The notes: generated from the sequence alone by a model not told the origin. DNA of 64,000 nt from Merdibacter sp965119685 (GCA_965119685.1 OZ221971.1:1798001-1862000), one strand, 5' to 3'; positions 30,643 through 39,293 are shown, numbered from the stretch's first letter. Translations and numbers: made by a program.

Positions 30643-32715
30643 ATGCAGACGATCACAAGTCTATACGGATCGATGGTCTTTAATGATCAGACGATGAAAA
30701 AGCGGCTTTCGGCAGATGTTTACGAACGCTATCATCAGTGTTTAAAGGAAGGCAGCGAGCTGTCCGGCGCGGATGCGGACGTCATCGCCAACGAGATGAA
30801 AGAGTGGGCGGTAGAGCTAGGCGCCACGCATTACACGCATTGGTTTCAGCCGATGACCGGCATCACTGCGGAAAAGCACGACAGCTTCATCGAGCGTGAC
30901 GGCGATGGCATCATCATGAAACTGTCCGGAAAAGAGCTGATCAAAGGAGAGGCCGACGCCTCCAGCTTCCCTAACGGCGGCCTGCGTTCCACCTTTGAGG
31001 CGCGTGGCTACACCGCATGGGATATGAGCAGCTACGCGTTTATCAAGGACGGCACACTCTGCATCCCTACCGTCTTTTTGTCCTACGGCGGAGAATCGCT
31101 GGATAAAAAAACGCCGTTATTAAAGTCCGAGGAGCTCATTGAAAAACAGGCAAAACGGCTGCTGCGCCTGTTGGGCAAAGAAGTCAGCAACGTCATCACA
31201 ACGGTGGGCGCCGAGCAGGAATATTTCTTAATCGATAAAAAAATGTATGACCGCCGTAAGGATCTCGTCTACACAGGGCGTACGCTGTTTGGCAATCGTC
31301 CGCCAAAGACACAAGAGCTCGACGATCATTACTTCGGTGTCATCAAACCACGTGTACTCGCGTTCATGAAAGAGCTGAACGAAGAGTGCTGGAAACTGGG
31401 GATTCCGGCAAAAACTCAGCATAACGAGGTAGCGCCCTGCCAGCATGAGCTGGCGCCGATCTACACACTGACCAATCGCGCCTGCGATCAAAATCAGATC
31501 GTCATGGAACTCATGAAGAAGATTGCCGACAAGCACGGTCTTGTCTGCCTGCTGCACGAAAAACCGTTTGCGGGCATTAACGGCAGCGGCAAACACAACA
31601 ACTGGTCGATGTCGGCCGATGGAGAAAACCTGTTATCGCCAAAGGGAAGCGACGAGCAGTTTCTGCTGTTTCTGATGGCAATCTTGCAGGCGGTTGACGA
31701 ATATCCGGAGCTGCTTCGCGTGGCGGCGGCCAGCGCAGGCAACGATCACCGTCTGGGCGGACACGAGGCCCCTCCGGCTGTATTATCCGCATTTATCGGC
31801 GATGATCTGGAAAAGCGCATCCAAAATTTCATCTATCATCAAAAAAGTGAAAACAGCGCCGGCACCAGCCTGAATGTCGAAGTGCACAGTCTGCCGATGT
31901 TCTTTCAGGATACCAGCGACCGCAACCGCACCTCCCCTTTCGCTTTCACCGGCAATAAATTTGAATTTCGCATGCTGGGCTCCTCGCAGTCGATCGCTTG
32001 CAGCAACATCAACCTCAATACTGCCGTAGCTGATGTGTTGAGCCGCTTTGCCGATCAGATAGAAGCGTCACAGGAGAATCTGAGCGATGCCATCCGCAGC
32101 GTTGTCAAGCAATCTTATGAACAGCACAAGCGCATCATCTTTAACGGCGACGGCTATGCGAAAGAATGGATTGATGAAGCGCAGCGCCGCGGTCTGCTCA
32201 ATCTGCCGACGACCGCCGACACCCTTCCTTGCTATCTATACGAAAAAAATATTGCGCTCTTTGAACGCCATAAAATCTTCACTGCCGCAGAGCTGCGCAG
32301 CCGTTATGAGATCCTGTTGGAAAACTATAACAACGTCAACAGCATTGAGGCTTATACGATGCTCAGTATCGTGCGCAAGCAGATATTGCCAAGCGCAATG
32401 GAGTACACACGCTTTCTCGGCGAAACGATCCATACCAAGATGAGCATTGCTGCTGATTTAGACCTCAGCTGTGAAAAAGAGCTACTCTCTCTCATTCAGA
32501 GCATTTACAGCAGTGCGTATCGCAAGACGAAACAGCTCAGCGATGCAATGGCACACAGCGTTCATGCGGACAAACAGCAGGAAGCTTATTACTTTAAGGA
32601 CGTCGTTTTGCCGCTGATGGAAGAGCTGCGCGTCGATTGTGACCGGCTGGAAACCTATGTTGCCAAGGAGTTCTGGAAATTCCCTACCTACGGTGATATT
32701 CTCTATTATCAATAA
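30643..32715 (+). CDS. glnA: Glutamine synthetase type III
   Basis: Makes glutamine from glutamate, ammonia and ATP. At 690 residues it has the long GSIII form rather than the about 450-residue GSI. Key parts are the N-terminal beta-grasp-like region with THYTHWFQPMTG, the metal/ATP site TVGAEQEYFLID, AKTQHNEVAPCQHE, FAGINGSGKHNNWSM, the AGNDHRLGGHEAPPA block and SDRNRTSPFAFTGNKFEFRM. All active-site blocks are present. The gene has its own promoter and the leader hairpin. A GGAGG lies 7 nt before the ATG. Also named glnN in some species. Confidence 0.96.
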   Translation: MQTITSLYGSMVFNDQTMKKRLSADVYERYHQCLKEGSELSGADADVIANEMKEWAVELGATHYTHWFQPMTGITAEKHDSFIERDGDGIIMKLSGKELIKGEADASSFPNGGLRSTFEARGYTAWDMSSYAFIKDGTLCIPTVFLSYGGESLDKKTPLLKSEELIEKQAKRLLRLLGKEVSNVITTVGAEQEYFLIDKKMYDRRKDLVYTGRTLFGNRPPKTQELDDHYFGVIKPRVLAFMKELNEECWKLGIPAKTQHNEVAPCQHELAPIYTLTNRACDQNQIVMELMKKIADKHGLVCLLHEKPFAGINGSGKHNNWSMSADGENLLSPKGSDEQFLLFLMAILQAVDEYPELLRVAAASAGNDHRLGGHEAPPAVLSAFIGDDLEKRIQNFIYHQKSENSAGTSLNVEVHSLPMFFQDTSDRNRTSPFAFTGNKFEFRMLGSSQSIACSNINLNTAVADVLSRFADQIEASQENLSDAIRSVVKQSYEQHKRIIFNGDGYAKEWIDEAQRRGLLNLPTTADTLPCYLYEKNIALFERHKIFTAAELRSRYEILLENYNNVNSIEAYTMLSIVRKQILPSAMEYTRFLGETIHTKMSIAADLDLSCEKELLSLIQSIYSSAYRKTKQLSDAMAHSVHADKQQEAYYFKDVVLPLMEELRVDCDRLETYVAKEFWKFPTYGDILYYQ

Positions 32716-32840
32716 AGTCTTTATCGGCTGCCGTGCAATCGGTGGCCTTTTTCATCGTTTCTTTTCTTCTGTATCGCTTCGTGTTATAGTATAGACAGCG
32801 TTTTCTTGGTAAACAGATCGACAGAAAGTGAGGAGATCAC

Positions 32841-33296
32841 ATGCACGATCAGCAAACGGTTACTTGTCAAATCAGCGAGGATGCTTCCCAGTGGCAATAT
32901 ATCCGCACGGAGGTTTTCATCAAAGAGCAGGGCTTTCAGCATGAATTCGATACCATCGACAATCGTGCGGTGCATGTTTGCGCCTACTTGGAGGACGCCG
33001 CTGTCGGCTGTCTGCGCTTATTTCGGGATGAAGCGGATACGGCGTGCTGGCATTTGGGACGCTTAGCGGTACTGCCGCCCTATCGTCATCAGCAAATTGC
33101 AAGCATACTGGTGCGATATGCGCAAACGCTTTTAACAGCTTACGGCGCCAAGCGAATTGTCTTAGACGCTCAATGTTATTTACAGGCGTTTTATGAAGGG
33201 CTGGGCTACACGGTGTGCGGCGAACGCTTTTTCGACGAGCATACGGCGCATATTCCTATGCAAAAACTGCTTGTGAATGAGGAAATGGCATGCTGA
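32841..33296 (+). CDS. GNAT family N-acetyltransferase (ElaA/YjcF-like)
   Basis: Acetyl-CoA-dependent acyltransferase, substrate unknown. The 151 residues follow the YjcF-like pattern: IRTEVFIKEQGFQHEFDTID at the N-terminus, GCLRLF, then LGRLAVLPPYRHQQIASILV, where the acetyl-CoA loop is PPYRHQQIA, and AFYEGLGYTVCGERFFDE. A -10 TATAGT is seen about 50 nt upstream. The next gene overlaps its stop. Confidence 0.88.
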   Translation: MHDQQTVTCQISEDASQWQYIRTEVFIKEQGFQHEFDTIDNRAVHVCAYLEDAAVGCLRLFRDEADTACWHLGRLAVLPPYRHQQIASILVRYAQTLLTAYGAKRIVLDAQCYLQAFYEGLGYTVCGERFFDEHTAHIPMQKLLVNEEMAC

Positions 33297-33628
33297 GCAA
33301 AATCATTCTCGCTCTGCTGCTGTTTCAGATCGATCTGTTTTTATGGGGAATTCTCTGCTATTTCGCTTTGCTGCTGTATCGGCGCCAGCGCAAAGACACC
33401 TCGCTTTCTCAAACACTGCATGCGCTTACCAGAAAGAAGGCTGTCATCGCTCTCCTTTTGTGTGAATGTTTCCATCTTCCTTTGACCTTGCTATTGCTGC
33501 AAGGGTATCGATTGCTCGTTGGTGATTCGTCCGCTGTCGGATGGTGCGCCTTGATCTGTGCGCTGCTAATCTTGATGCGTAGCGTCCTTACCATCCGCTA
33601 TCTGCCAAGCTTACGACAAGAATGCTGA
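33290..33628 (+). CDS. Small membrane protein (112 residues)
   Basis: Not recognised. Three predicted membrane spans (about residues 5-27, 48-70 and 80-97) separated by a basic loop (RRQRKDTSLSQTLHALTRKK). The ATG overlaps the stop region of the GNAT gene by 7 nt, which suggests coupled translation. No lipobox, no enzymatic motif. Confidence 0.7.
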   Translation: MLSKIILALLLFQIDLFLWGILCYFALLLYRRQRKDTSLSQTLHALTRKKAVIALLLCECFHLPLTLLLLQGYRLLVGDSSAVGWCALICALLILMRSVLTIRYLPSLRQEC

Positions 33629-33860
33629 AAGTAAAACAAAGCATCCGATGCCAAAACCTGCAGCCTTCCTCAGCGCTTCATTTCTGTTCGTCTAATGTGA
33701 AACAGGCCTCATCGATTTTCCAACAGTAAAAATGCAAGATTCCTACATTCTTAAAGGGCTTCCTCTGTATGCCTACAAAAAAAAGACCAGAGACTATTGC
33801 ATTGCCAATTTCTTTTCCATCTTTCATTGATATACATTTGATCTCTGGTTTTACTATACG
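33629..33860. other. Intergenic stretch with an extra inverted repeat
   Basis: ACCAGAGA (33786-33793) and TCTCTGGT (33842-33849) are inverted across a 48-nt AT-rich loop. No coding frame seen. Confidence 0.45.
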
Positions 33861-33904
33861 GAAAACGCATCGACTCTCATAAACAGGGATTCGATGCGTT
33901 TTGC
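33861..33904. terminator. Bidirectional terminator between the GNAT unit and the zinc-ribbon gene
   Basis: Perfect 12-bp inverted repeat AAAACGCATCGA / TCGATGCGTTTT; T runs on both strands. Confidence 0.85.
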
Positions 33905-33948
33905 TTTGTTATCCATGCACATCCCCAAAGGGACTTTCGGATATTTTG

Positions 33949-34161
33949 CTATCCGCCGATCAAAAAATCCAGAATGTTCATACCGGCATCGGTTTCCGCA
34001 CGATACAGCTCGGTATATCCACACTGACGGCAGCTGATCGTGATGAACTTTTTATTCTGCACATCGAAAAGCTTTGCAAAATTACCGCCGGTCGCCTGAA
34101 ATTGATCGCTGATAAACTCGTGACAACCGCATTTCGGACATATAAACTGCTGTTGTTCCAT
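33949..34161 (-). CDS. Zinc-ribbon nucleic-acid-binding protein (YpzJ-like, COG3478)
   Basis: 70-residue protein made of one zinc ribbon: CPKCGCHEF near the N-terminus and CRQCGYTELY later give the four cysteines, with EFISDQFQATGGNFAKLFD between. The pattern matches COG3478 proteins, function unknown. The ATG at 34161 is chosen over one 12 codons earlier because the family starts just before the first CxxC. Confidence 0.8.
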   Translation of the reverse strand: MEQQQFICPKCGCHEFISDQFQATGGNFAKLFDVQNKKFITISCRQCGYTELYRAETDAGMNILDFLIGG

Positions 34162-34301
34162 TCTTTTTTCCTCCGTTCTTTCGCCCTCTGCGGGCATAGT
34201 GATTACAGAAAAAGTGATTTATTATCGATGATTGCTCATCCTTCTCTCTTTCATTCACCCTTTCTCACCTTCAGTATAGCATAGCAAGGATCTCCATACC
34301 A

Positions 34302-35276
34302 CTAACGGTTTTGAATATGGGTGACATTTTTGATGGCGATGAGCATCATGCCGTCACGCGCATGTACGATCTCCAGCTTATCAGACTCCTCCATATACTC
34401 AATGGGAAATGTGATCTCCACGCCGGTGTCGGTTTTGATGCGCTGCATCGACATTGCTTTACGCACTTTGACATTCTCCAAAGCGACGCTCTCTTGAATG
34501 CCGGCTTGCTTCATCCGTGCGCAAAACTCATCCGCTGCAAAAGGAACTTCTTCAAATACCTCCTGCGCGATCGTTTCCATGCGCAGCTCTTCTTGTTCCT
34601 CCACATGCTCTTTTGCCACCTGTTTCATTTTGGTGAGAGCCAAGGTCGTATCCATCTCATATTTTTCGGTGAGAGCTCTTACGCTCTCCTCCATCGCCTG
34701 ATGCGCTTCGTCATATGAGGGGACGGGTTGTACCTGCAAAAAATGCTCGCTCATCACATAGCCCTTTTCGCCTCGCTGCTCTAGCACATATAAGGAATGA
34801 TCCCCCATGGAGAGAGTAAAGGCAAAATCATCCTTAAGCAGCGTGTTAGAAAGAAACAGTGTCGGTTGATAAACGCTATGATGATGATCGTCCAGCGTGC
34901 AGTGAAAAGCGCTGCGATAACCATGATCCAACAACAGCAGATAATGCGCTTGCTCATAAGCCACGATAGCAATCACCAATGCGCTGGGAGCGAAGCGGTT
35001 ACACTCTCGTTTGCAGGTATAATAACGCTGTGCGATTTCTTCTGCCAGCTGAGTGAAGCTCTGTTCCTGTCGCTGAAAGCGGTATACTTGTTCATTAAGC
35101 CATCCCATGGCGGGCAATGTCCCTTCCTTACGGCGATTTGCCGCAAACAGCTTTTCTAACTTATGCGTAAGAAAGCGACGTTCTTCCTCCTCCAGCGGTA
35201 AATGCCGTTCACTGCCGATGATCACTCCTTCCCCTGTATCCAGCTGATAGGTGCTGATCTGCTTGATCTCGATCAT
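34302..35276 (-). CDS. Nucleoid-associated protein (NdpA/YejK family)
   Basis: 324-residue cytosolic protein of the 37-kDa nucleoid-associated family. Features that fit are the N-terminal strand IKQISTYQLDTGEGVIIG, a middle beta-rich segment with VIAIVAYEQAHYLLLLDHGY, and a C-terminal IEIVHARDG-MMLIAIKNV region. A long helical stretch with many Glu lies between (about 195-260). Family members bind DNA; in Gram-positives the role is not established. It has no visible partner gene. Assignment is by overall pattern, so moderate confidence. Confidence 0.65.
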   Translation of the reverse strand: MIEIKQISTYQLDTGEGVIIGSERHLPLEEEERRFLTHKLEKLFAANRRKEGTLPAMGWLNEQVYRFQRQEQSFTQLAEEIAQRYYTCKRECNRFAPSALVIAIVAYEQAHYLLLLDHGYRSAFHCTLDDHHHSVYQPTLFLSNTLLKDDFAFTLSMGDHSLYVLEQRGEKGYVMSEHFLQVQPVPSYDEAHQAMEESVRALTEKYEMDTTLALTKMKQVAKEHVEEQEELRMETIAQEVFEEVPFAADEFCARMKQAGIQESVALENVKVRKAMSMQRIKTDTGVEITFPIEYMEESDKLEIVHARDGMMLIAIKNVTHIQNR

Positions 35277-35473
35277 CTCATCGCTCCCCTTTCCATCTTT
35301 ATTTTATTAAGAAATACATACCAATATCTTTTGTCTTGCCGTGCTTTAGTGTACCATGTTCCTTTTCCGCAATCAACCGTTTTCCTGCGCTCCTCACCGA
35401 TTAGCACGCACCCCTTTTCGCCCACGCAAATACAGACCAATGCACATACAGTAGAGAGAAAGGAGGGAAACGC

Positions 35474-36154
35474 ATGGCGAAGATTATCGTTTACAACGTG
35501 AACTCTCAGGCGCTGGAGATTTACTATCGCGGAGAAAATGAATCGATGCCTTATGTTTACGGCTCCACGATGAAGGTAAAAGAATTTCGCGGCTCCAGCG
35601 CTTCCAGCGTGCTTTGGACGAGCAATGCGGCGATGGAGAGCTGGAATGCGACCCGGCGATCATTCAATGCACCGATTCCGATGCGCTATGCTTTCAAGCG
35701 TATTTGGGAGGGCGGACACGGGCAGCAGTCCCAGCACTATGCCGGTGTGGCGTTTGACTGCGGACAGGCGTTAAGCAGCAGCGAGCGAAACCGGCTGTGG
35801 CGAACGGCTAATAATCTGGGGGTGTGGTCGTATGTGGAACCGCAGAGTTTGACACCGACATGGGTCCACATGGACAAACGCTATGGCACCCCTGCCTGCA
35901 GCGCCGGCTACCCCACCCTAAGAAACGGCAGCCGCGGCATCTACGTGCTCGTATTGCAGGATGCACTCAACGCGCTGGGATATTCGACACAAACATTAGA
36001 CGGCGCCTTTGGGCCAAATACCCGCAGCGCCCTCGTCTCATTCCAACGCAACAACGGACTGAGCGCAGATGGTATCTGCGGATGCTGCAGCTGGCGGCGC
36101 ATCGTGGCAGAAGCCGTTGGCATCGGCAAAACCGCAACCGTCATCGACCCCTGA
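35474..36154 (+). CDS. M15-like metallopeptidase with C-terminal peptidoglycan-binding domain
   Basis: 226 residues in two parts. Residues about 1-145 look like an M15A/VanY-type zinc carboxypeptidase core: QHYAGVAFDCGQ supplies the His and Asp ligands and TWVHMDKRY the second His. Residues about 150-215 are a PG_binding_1 repeat (LRNGSRGIYVLVLQDALNAL, GAFGPNTRSALVSFQRNNGL). No signal peptide is seen, as for spore-coat-associated hydrolases released at germination. A clear AGGAGG lies 8 nt before the ATG. Possibly a spore or forespore cell-wall hydrolase. The C-terminal domain is the same type as in the SleC-like gene of this window. Confidence 0.8.
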   Translation: MAKIIVYNVNSQALEIYYRGENESMPYVYGSTMKVKEFRGSSASSVLWTSNAAMESWNATRRSFNAPIPMRYAFKRIWEGGHGQQSQHYAGVAFDCGQALSSSERNRLWRTANNLGVWSYVEPQSLTPTWVHMDKRYGTPACSAGYPTLRNGSRGIYVLVLQDALNALGYSTQTLDGAFGPNTRSALVSFQRNNGLSADGICGCCSWRRIVAEAVGIGKTATVIDP

Positions 36155-36237
36155 GCAATTGACTTTTTCCCTTAATTCTGCTATGTTTCAAGAAAGGACA
36201 GACAGAGGAGACAATTCGCATCACCACAGGCGAAATG

Positions 36238-36275
36238 GGAAGAAAAAGAGAATGTTCTTTTTCTTCCTTTTCCCT
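36238..36275. terminator. Bidirectional terminator between the M15-like and ABC-F genes
   Basis: Perfect 11-bp inverted repeat GGAAGAAAAAG / CTTTTTCTTCC followed by TTTT. Confidence 0.8.
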
Positions 36276-36277
36276 TT

Positions 36278-37750
36278 CTACCACGCGATGCGCTCTTGGG
36301 CAAAGCGCTCGCAAAACGCTGCATCATGTTCGACAAACACCAGCGTCAGCGATTGACGATCCAACAGCTCTTCCAACTGAATGCGAGAAAAGACGTCGAT
36401 ATAGTTGAAGGGTTCATCCCACAGATAAAGATGTGCCTGCTCGCTCAAACTAGCTGCTAACAGCACCTTCTTTCGCTGACCTTCGCTATACGTCTCCATT
36501 CCTCTTTCAAACAACTCCCGATCAAAGTCCAGCTTTCGCAAAATACTCTTAAACAAAGTCTCATCGATTTGCCGATCCTCGCAAAACGCCTCCAGCCTGC
36601 CTCGCAAAAAGTTACTATCCTGCGGTACATAGGAAATTTTAAGATTGCGCTCCATCACAAAGTTGCCTTCCCACACCTCCATCTTTCCAAGCAGCAGCTG
36701 CAACAGCGTGCTTTTGCCGCAGCCATTCGCTCCCAGCAGCGCCGTACGTCTACCCCGGCGAATCTCAAAGCTTACCTTTTGAAGCACTTCTTGCCTACCA
36801 TAGCCAAGCGTGATGTCCTTTGCCCAAGCGACAACTTCTCTGCTAGGTGTCAGCGGATGCAGCTTGAGTATCTCCAGCTCCTCTTTATCACGCAAAAGCC
36901 CTTTCCGCTCTTCAATCCCTCGCTCCATGCGCTTCTCGATTCCCTTTGATCGCTTCATCATCTTTGCCGCTTGATGGCCGATGTAGCCGCGATCCAGCTT
37001 GTCGCCCTTTTTCCCATGATGATACTTGCTCGCCTCCACCTGAAACGACCAGCTTGCCGTTTTCTGCTTGACGATCTGCATCTGCGCAATTTCCTTTTTC
37101 AGCTGATCGTTGCGGCTTTGCTCATCTTGTAAACGGCGATTTCGATTCTGCCACCAACTGCTGAAATTCCCCCGCTCAAAGTAGATTCCCGATGTTTCGA
37201 TGGCCATTACATGATCAATACAGTCATCCAAAAAACGACGGTCATGAGAAACGAGAAGAAAACCCCGTTTACGTTTCAGATAGCGGGCGACACAGGCGCG
37301 TCCCTGCTGATCCAGATGGTTTGTCGGCTCATCAATCAGCAGATAAAACGAATCTAAGGAAAATAAGATGGCCAGCTGCACCTTTACCTGCTCCCCTTTG
37401 CTGAGACACGCATAGTCTTTTTCCAGCACCTCTTCTTCCAGCTCCAGCAGATTCAATTCACATTCGATACGCCAGCGCTCCGGCTGCAATTCCTGCGCAA
37501 GCTCTCCTGCACTGCCCTTGGCATCCGGTGCTAAAAACGGGAAATAACATGGGGGAAGCGGCATGCGAATCGCTCCGTTATCCTCCAGCTGAGCAGCGAG
37601 CAGGCGCAGCAGCGTCGTCTTCCCTTTGCCATTGCGGGCGACTAAGCCTAATCGCCAGCTTGTATCAATATGAAAGCTGACATCCTCAAATACATTGACC
37701 GCTGCATCGTCATATCCAAAAGTCAAATGTGTAACCTGTATTGTCGACAT
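36278..37750 (-). CDS. ABC-F family ribosomal protection protein (Lsa/Vga-like)
   Basis: Cytosolic twin-ATPase that binds the ribosome and displaces drugs such as lincosamides, streptogramin A and pleuromutilins in characterised relatives. The 490 residues start STIQVTHLTFGYDD as in Lsa-type proteins. Domain 1 has Walker A GLVARNGKGKTT and Walker B LLIDEPTNHLD; an interdomain linker with many Lys/Arg (about residues 215-290) follows; domain 2 has LGANGCGKSTLL, signature YSEGQRKKVLLA and YLWDEPFNYID. No membrane domain. It sits behind a leader peptide and attenuator, as in drug-inducible members. Actual resistance is not shown by sequence. Confidence 0.87.
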   Translation of the reverse strand: MSTIQVTHLTFGYDDAAVNVFEDVSFHIDTSWRLGLVARNGKGKTTLLRLLAAQLEDNGAIRMPLPPCYFPFLAPDAKGSAGELAQELQPERWRIECELNLLELEEEVLEKDYACLSKGEQVKVQLAILFSLDSFYLLIDEPTNHLDQQGRACVARYLKRKRGFLLVSHDRRFLDDCIDHVMAIETSGIYFERGNFSSWWQNRNRRLQDEQSRNDQLKKEIAQMQIVKQKTASWSFQVEASKYHHGKKGDKLDRGYIGHQAAKMMKRSKGIEKRMERGIEERKGLLRDKEELEILKLHPLTPSREVVAWAKDITLGYGRQEVLQKVSFEIRRGRRTALLGANGCGKSTLLQLLLGKMEVWEGNFVMERNLKISYVPQDSNFLRGRLEAFCEDRQIDETLFKSILRKLDFDRELFERGMETYSEGQRKKVLLAASLSEQAHLYLWDEPFNYIDVFSRIQLEELLDRQSLTLVFVEHDAAFCERFAQERIAW

Positions 37751-37778
37751 TTTTCATCCTCTCCTTTCTAAACTCCAT

Positions 37779-37819
37779 AAAAAAACAGATGCACAGAAAA
37801 ACCACGTTTCATGCATCTG
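37779..37819 (-). promoter_or_regulatory. Candidate attenuator hairpin before the ABC-F gene
   Basis: CAGATGCA (37812-37819) pairs with TGCATCTG (37786-37793) and is followed by TTTTTTT, on the minus strand. It sits 40 nt before the start codon. An alternative pairing AGACCAC / GTGGTTT upstream overlaps its loop and could be the competing fold. Confidence 0.7.
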
Positions 37820-37909
37820 GATCGAATGACAAAGCGATAAAGCAAAAGAGTGGTCTTCCTGCACTGCGCACAGAAAAAAACAACCCTGTGTTCTTATCCG
37901 TGCAATTCA

Positions 37910-37933
37910 TTAACGGCAAGAAGTATGCTTCAT
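37910..37933 (-). CDS. Leader peptide (7 residues) of the ABC-F gene
   Basis: Reads MKHTSCR then TAA TGA, with GAGGTGAAAGG immediately upstream. It lies between the promoter and the attenuator. Short leader peptides of this kind drive ribosome-mediated attenuation of ABC-F and erm-type genes; here the role is inferred. Confidence 0.65.
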   Translation of the reverse strand: MKHTSCR

Positions 37934-37960
37934 CCTTTCACCTCATTTTCATCTGCAAAC

Positions 37961-37989
37961 AATCTATCACATCCATCCCCTGCTGTCAA
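37961..37989 (-). promoter_or_regulatory. Promoter of the leader peptide-ABC-F unit
   Basis: Minus strand -35 TTGACA (37984-37989), 17-nt spacer, -10 TAGATT (37961-37966). Confidence 0.8.
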
Positions 37990-38154
37990 TCCATAGACGG
38001 CAATCTCATCAATTTTTAGGGTACGAAACAAAGGAGAGCGAAACCTGTATCACCTTCATCAACGGCGATTCCCTTACCATTCCTTTTCGTTACAGTGTGG
38101 TAAAACGCCAGGTGGAACGCAGCCGTCTGTACATTGACTTTTTATGCTGATCAG

Positions 38155-38181
38155 TAAAAAAGCGAGATGTGATGTCTCGCT
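38155..38181 (-). terminator. Terminator of the rnf operon
   Basis: AGCGAGA-CATCACA-TCTCGCT followed by TTTTTT, about 40 nt after rnfB. Confidence 0.85.
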
Positions 38182-38220
38182 TTCAGTTGCCTTGCTGATC
38201 TTAATGCTTCCTTGTTTTTG

Positions 38221-38529
38221 TTACAGCGCCTTCACGCTGACGCAGGTACCGTCAGGCCCCGGCGTAGTATTGAGATATTCTGCGATCTCTTGACGGCGCT
38301 CAGGCTTGCAGGGACGGCAGGCGACCGTTGTGATCTCCCCGTCGACCAATGCCTGTGCCAAGCCGCTGCAGCCCGCATATCCGCAGCCGCCGCAGTTGTA
38401 ATTGGGCAGCATCTCCGTTACCTTCTCGACCCGCTCGTCAACTTCAACCTTCAGATACTTGTCCGCAATGCCTAAGCCCAAGCCCAGCACTGCGCCTAAC
38501 ACCAGCATCAAAATAATTGCCGCTACCAT
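38221..38529 (-). CDS. rnfB: Short RnfB subunit (membrane span and single [4Fe-4S] domain only)
   Basis: Electron-entry subunit of the Rnf complex, here 102 residues against about 260-330 in usual members. It retains the N-terminal membrane span (about residues 3-22) and the binding domain with NCGGCGYAGCSGLAQAL and ACRPC, giving the Cx2Cx4Cx(about 16)C pattern for one cluster. The two ferredoxin-type clusters that normally follow are absent: the frame ends CVSVKAL then TAA, and a terminator follows. No frameshifted remainder is seen. The start has GGAAGG. The loss may be natural for this lineage. Confidence 0.88.
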   Translation of the reverse strand: MVAAIILMLVLGAVLGLGLGIADKYLKVEVDERVEKVTEMLPNYNCGGCGYAGCSGLAQALVDGEITTVACRPCKPERRQEIAEYLNTTPGPDGTCVSVKAL

Positions 38530-38543
38530 ACAATCCTTCCTTT

Positions 38544-38717
38544 CTAACGATGATATTGAGGATGGTTGATACAGTTATGATCATGACATCCTTTGCATTG
38601 TGGCTTGAGATCCTCACATCCGGGCGGTTTGGGCGTCTTGTGATTCAGATAATAAGAAGCAGCATAGAGAGCGCCCAGCACCGCGAAAAATGCGACGGCG
38701 ATCAAAGCGTTTGTCAT
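38544..38717 (-). CDS. Small Cys-rich membrane protein between rnfA and rnfB (57 residues)
   Basis: Not a recognised Rnf subunit. It starts MTNALIAVAFFAVLGALY, one membrane span (about residues 4-24), followed by a Pro-rich linker and a tail with four cysteines and several His: CEDLKPQCKGCHDHNC, pattern Cx6Cx2Cx4C. The ATG overlaps the rnfA stop by 4 nt (ATGA), and rnfB begins 14 nt after its stop, so it is embedded in the operon. A metal- or cluster-binding role beside the short RnfB is plausible but inferred. Overall layout resembles FeoB-associated Cys-rich membrane proteins. Confidence 0.8.
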   Translation of the reverse strand: MTNALIAVAFFAVLGALYAASYYLNHKTPKPPGCEDLKPQCKGCHDHNCINHPQYHR

Positions 38718-39292
38718 ACCAGACCCGCCAATCCGCCAAAGGCCAGCGCCATGATGCCGGCAACGACAAGAGCGATCGGATTGCCTTTAAACGGTTTAGG
38801 CACATCGCAGAGATCCAAGCGTTCACGAATCGTCGAAAAGATGTACAGCACCAGTGCAAAGCCCAGCGGCGTACCAATGGAATACACCAGCATATGTGCA
38901 AAATCAAACTGCTGTTCGATGTTTTGCAGACAGACATTCAAGACGACACAGTTTGTCGTAATGAGGGGCAAATAGACGCCTAACGACTGATAGAGCGCCG
39001 GACTCGTCTTCTTAATGAACATCTCGGTCAGCTGCACGAGCGATGCGATAACGAGAATAAATGTGATCAGATCCATATATTGAATCTCTAAAGGCACCAG
39101 CACGAGATGGTATAACCCAAAGGTGACGATACCTGCCGCAACGATGACGAAGACGACGGCAACACCCATGCCGATCGCGCTGCTGGCTTTCTTGGAAACG
39201 CCCATAAACGGACAGATGCCCAAGAACTGATTCAATACGACGTTATTGATCAGGACGCTGGTAATCAGCAACGTAAACAATTCACCCAGCAT
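38714..39292 (-). CDS. rnfA: Rnf complex subunit RnfA
   Basis: Integral membrane subunit, about six spans, 192 residues. The conserved N-terminal segment VLINNVVLNQFLGICPFMGVSKK contains the cysteine near position 26 that, with one in RnfE, holds a membrane iron-sulfur cluster in solved structures, and a second Cys occurs in TNCVVLNVCLQN. It follows rnfE after 1 nt. Length and order are as in other Rnf operons. Confidence 0.95.
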   Translation of the reverse strand: MLGELFTLLITSVLINNVVLNQFLGICPFMGVSKKASSAIGMGVAVVFVIVAAGIVTFGLYHLVLVPLEIQYMDLITFILVIASLVQLTEMFIKKTSPALYQSLGVYLPLITTNCVVLNVCLQNIEQQFDFAHMLVYSIGTPLGFALVLYIFSTIRERLDLCDVPKPFKGNPIALVVAGIMALAFGGLAGLV

Positions 39293-39293
39293 T

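Noticed and set aside
37741..38019. 92-codon plus-strand frame opposite the ABC-F leader
   Set aside because: It runs across the promoter, leader peptide and attenuator of the opposite strand, which explain the region better.
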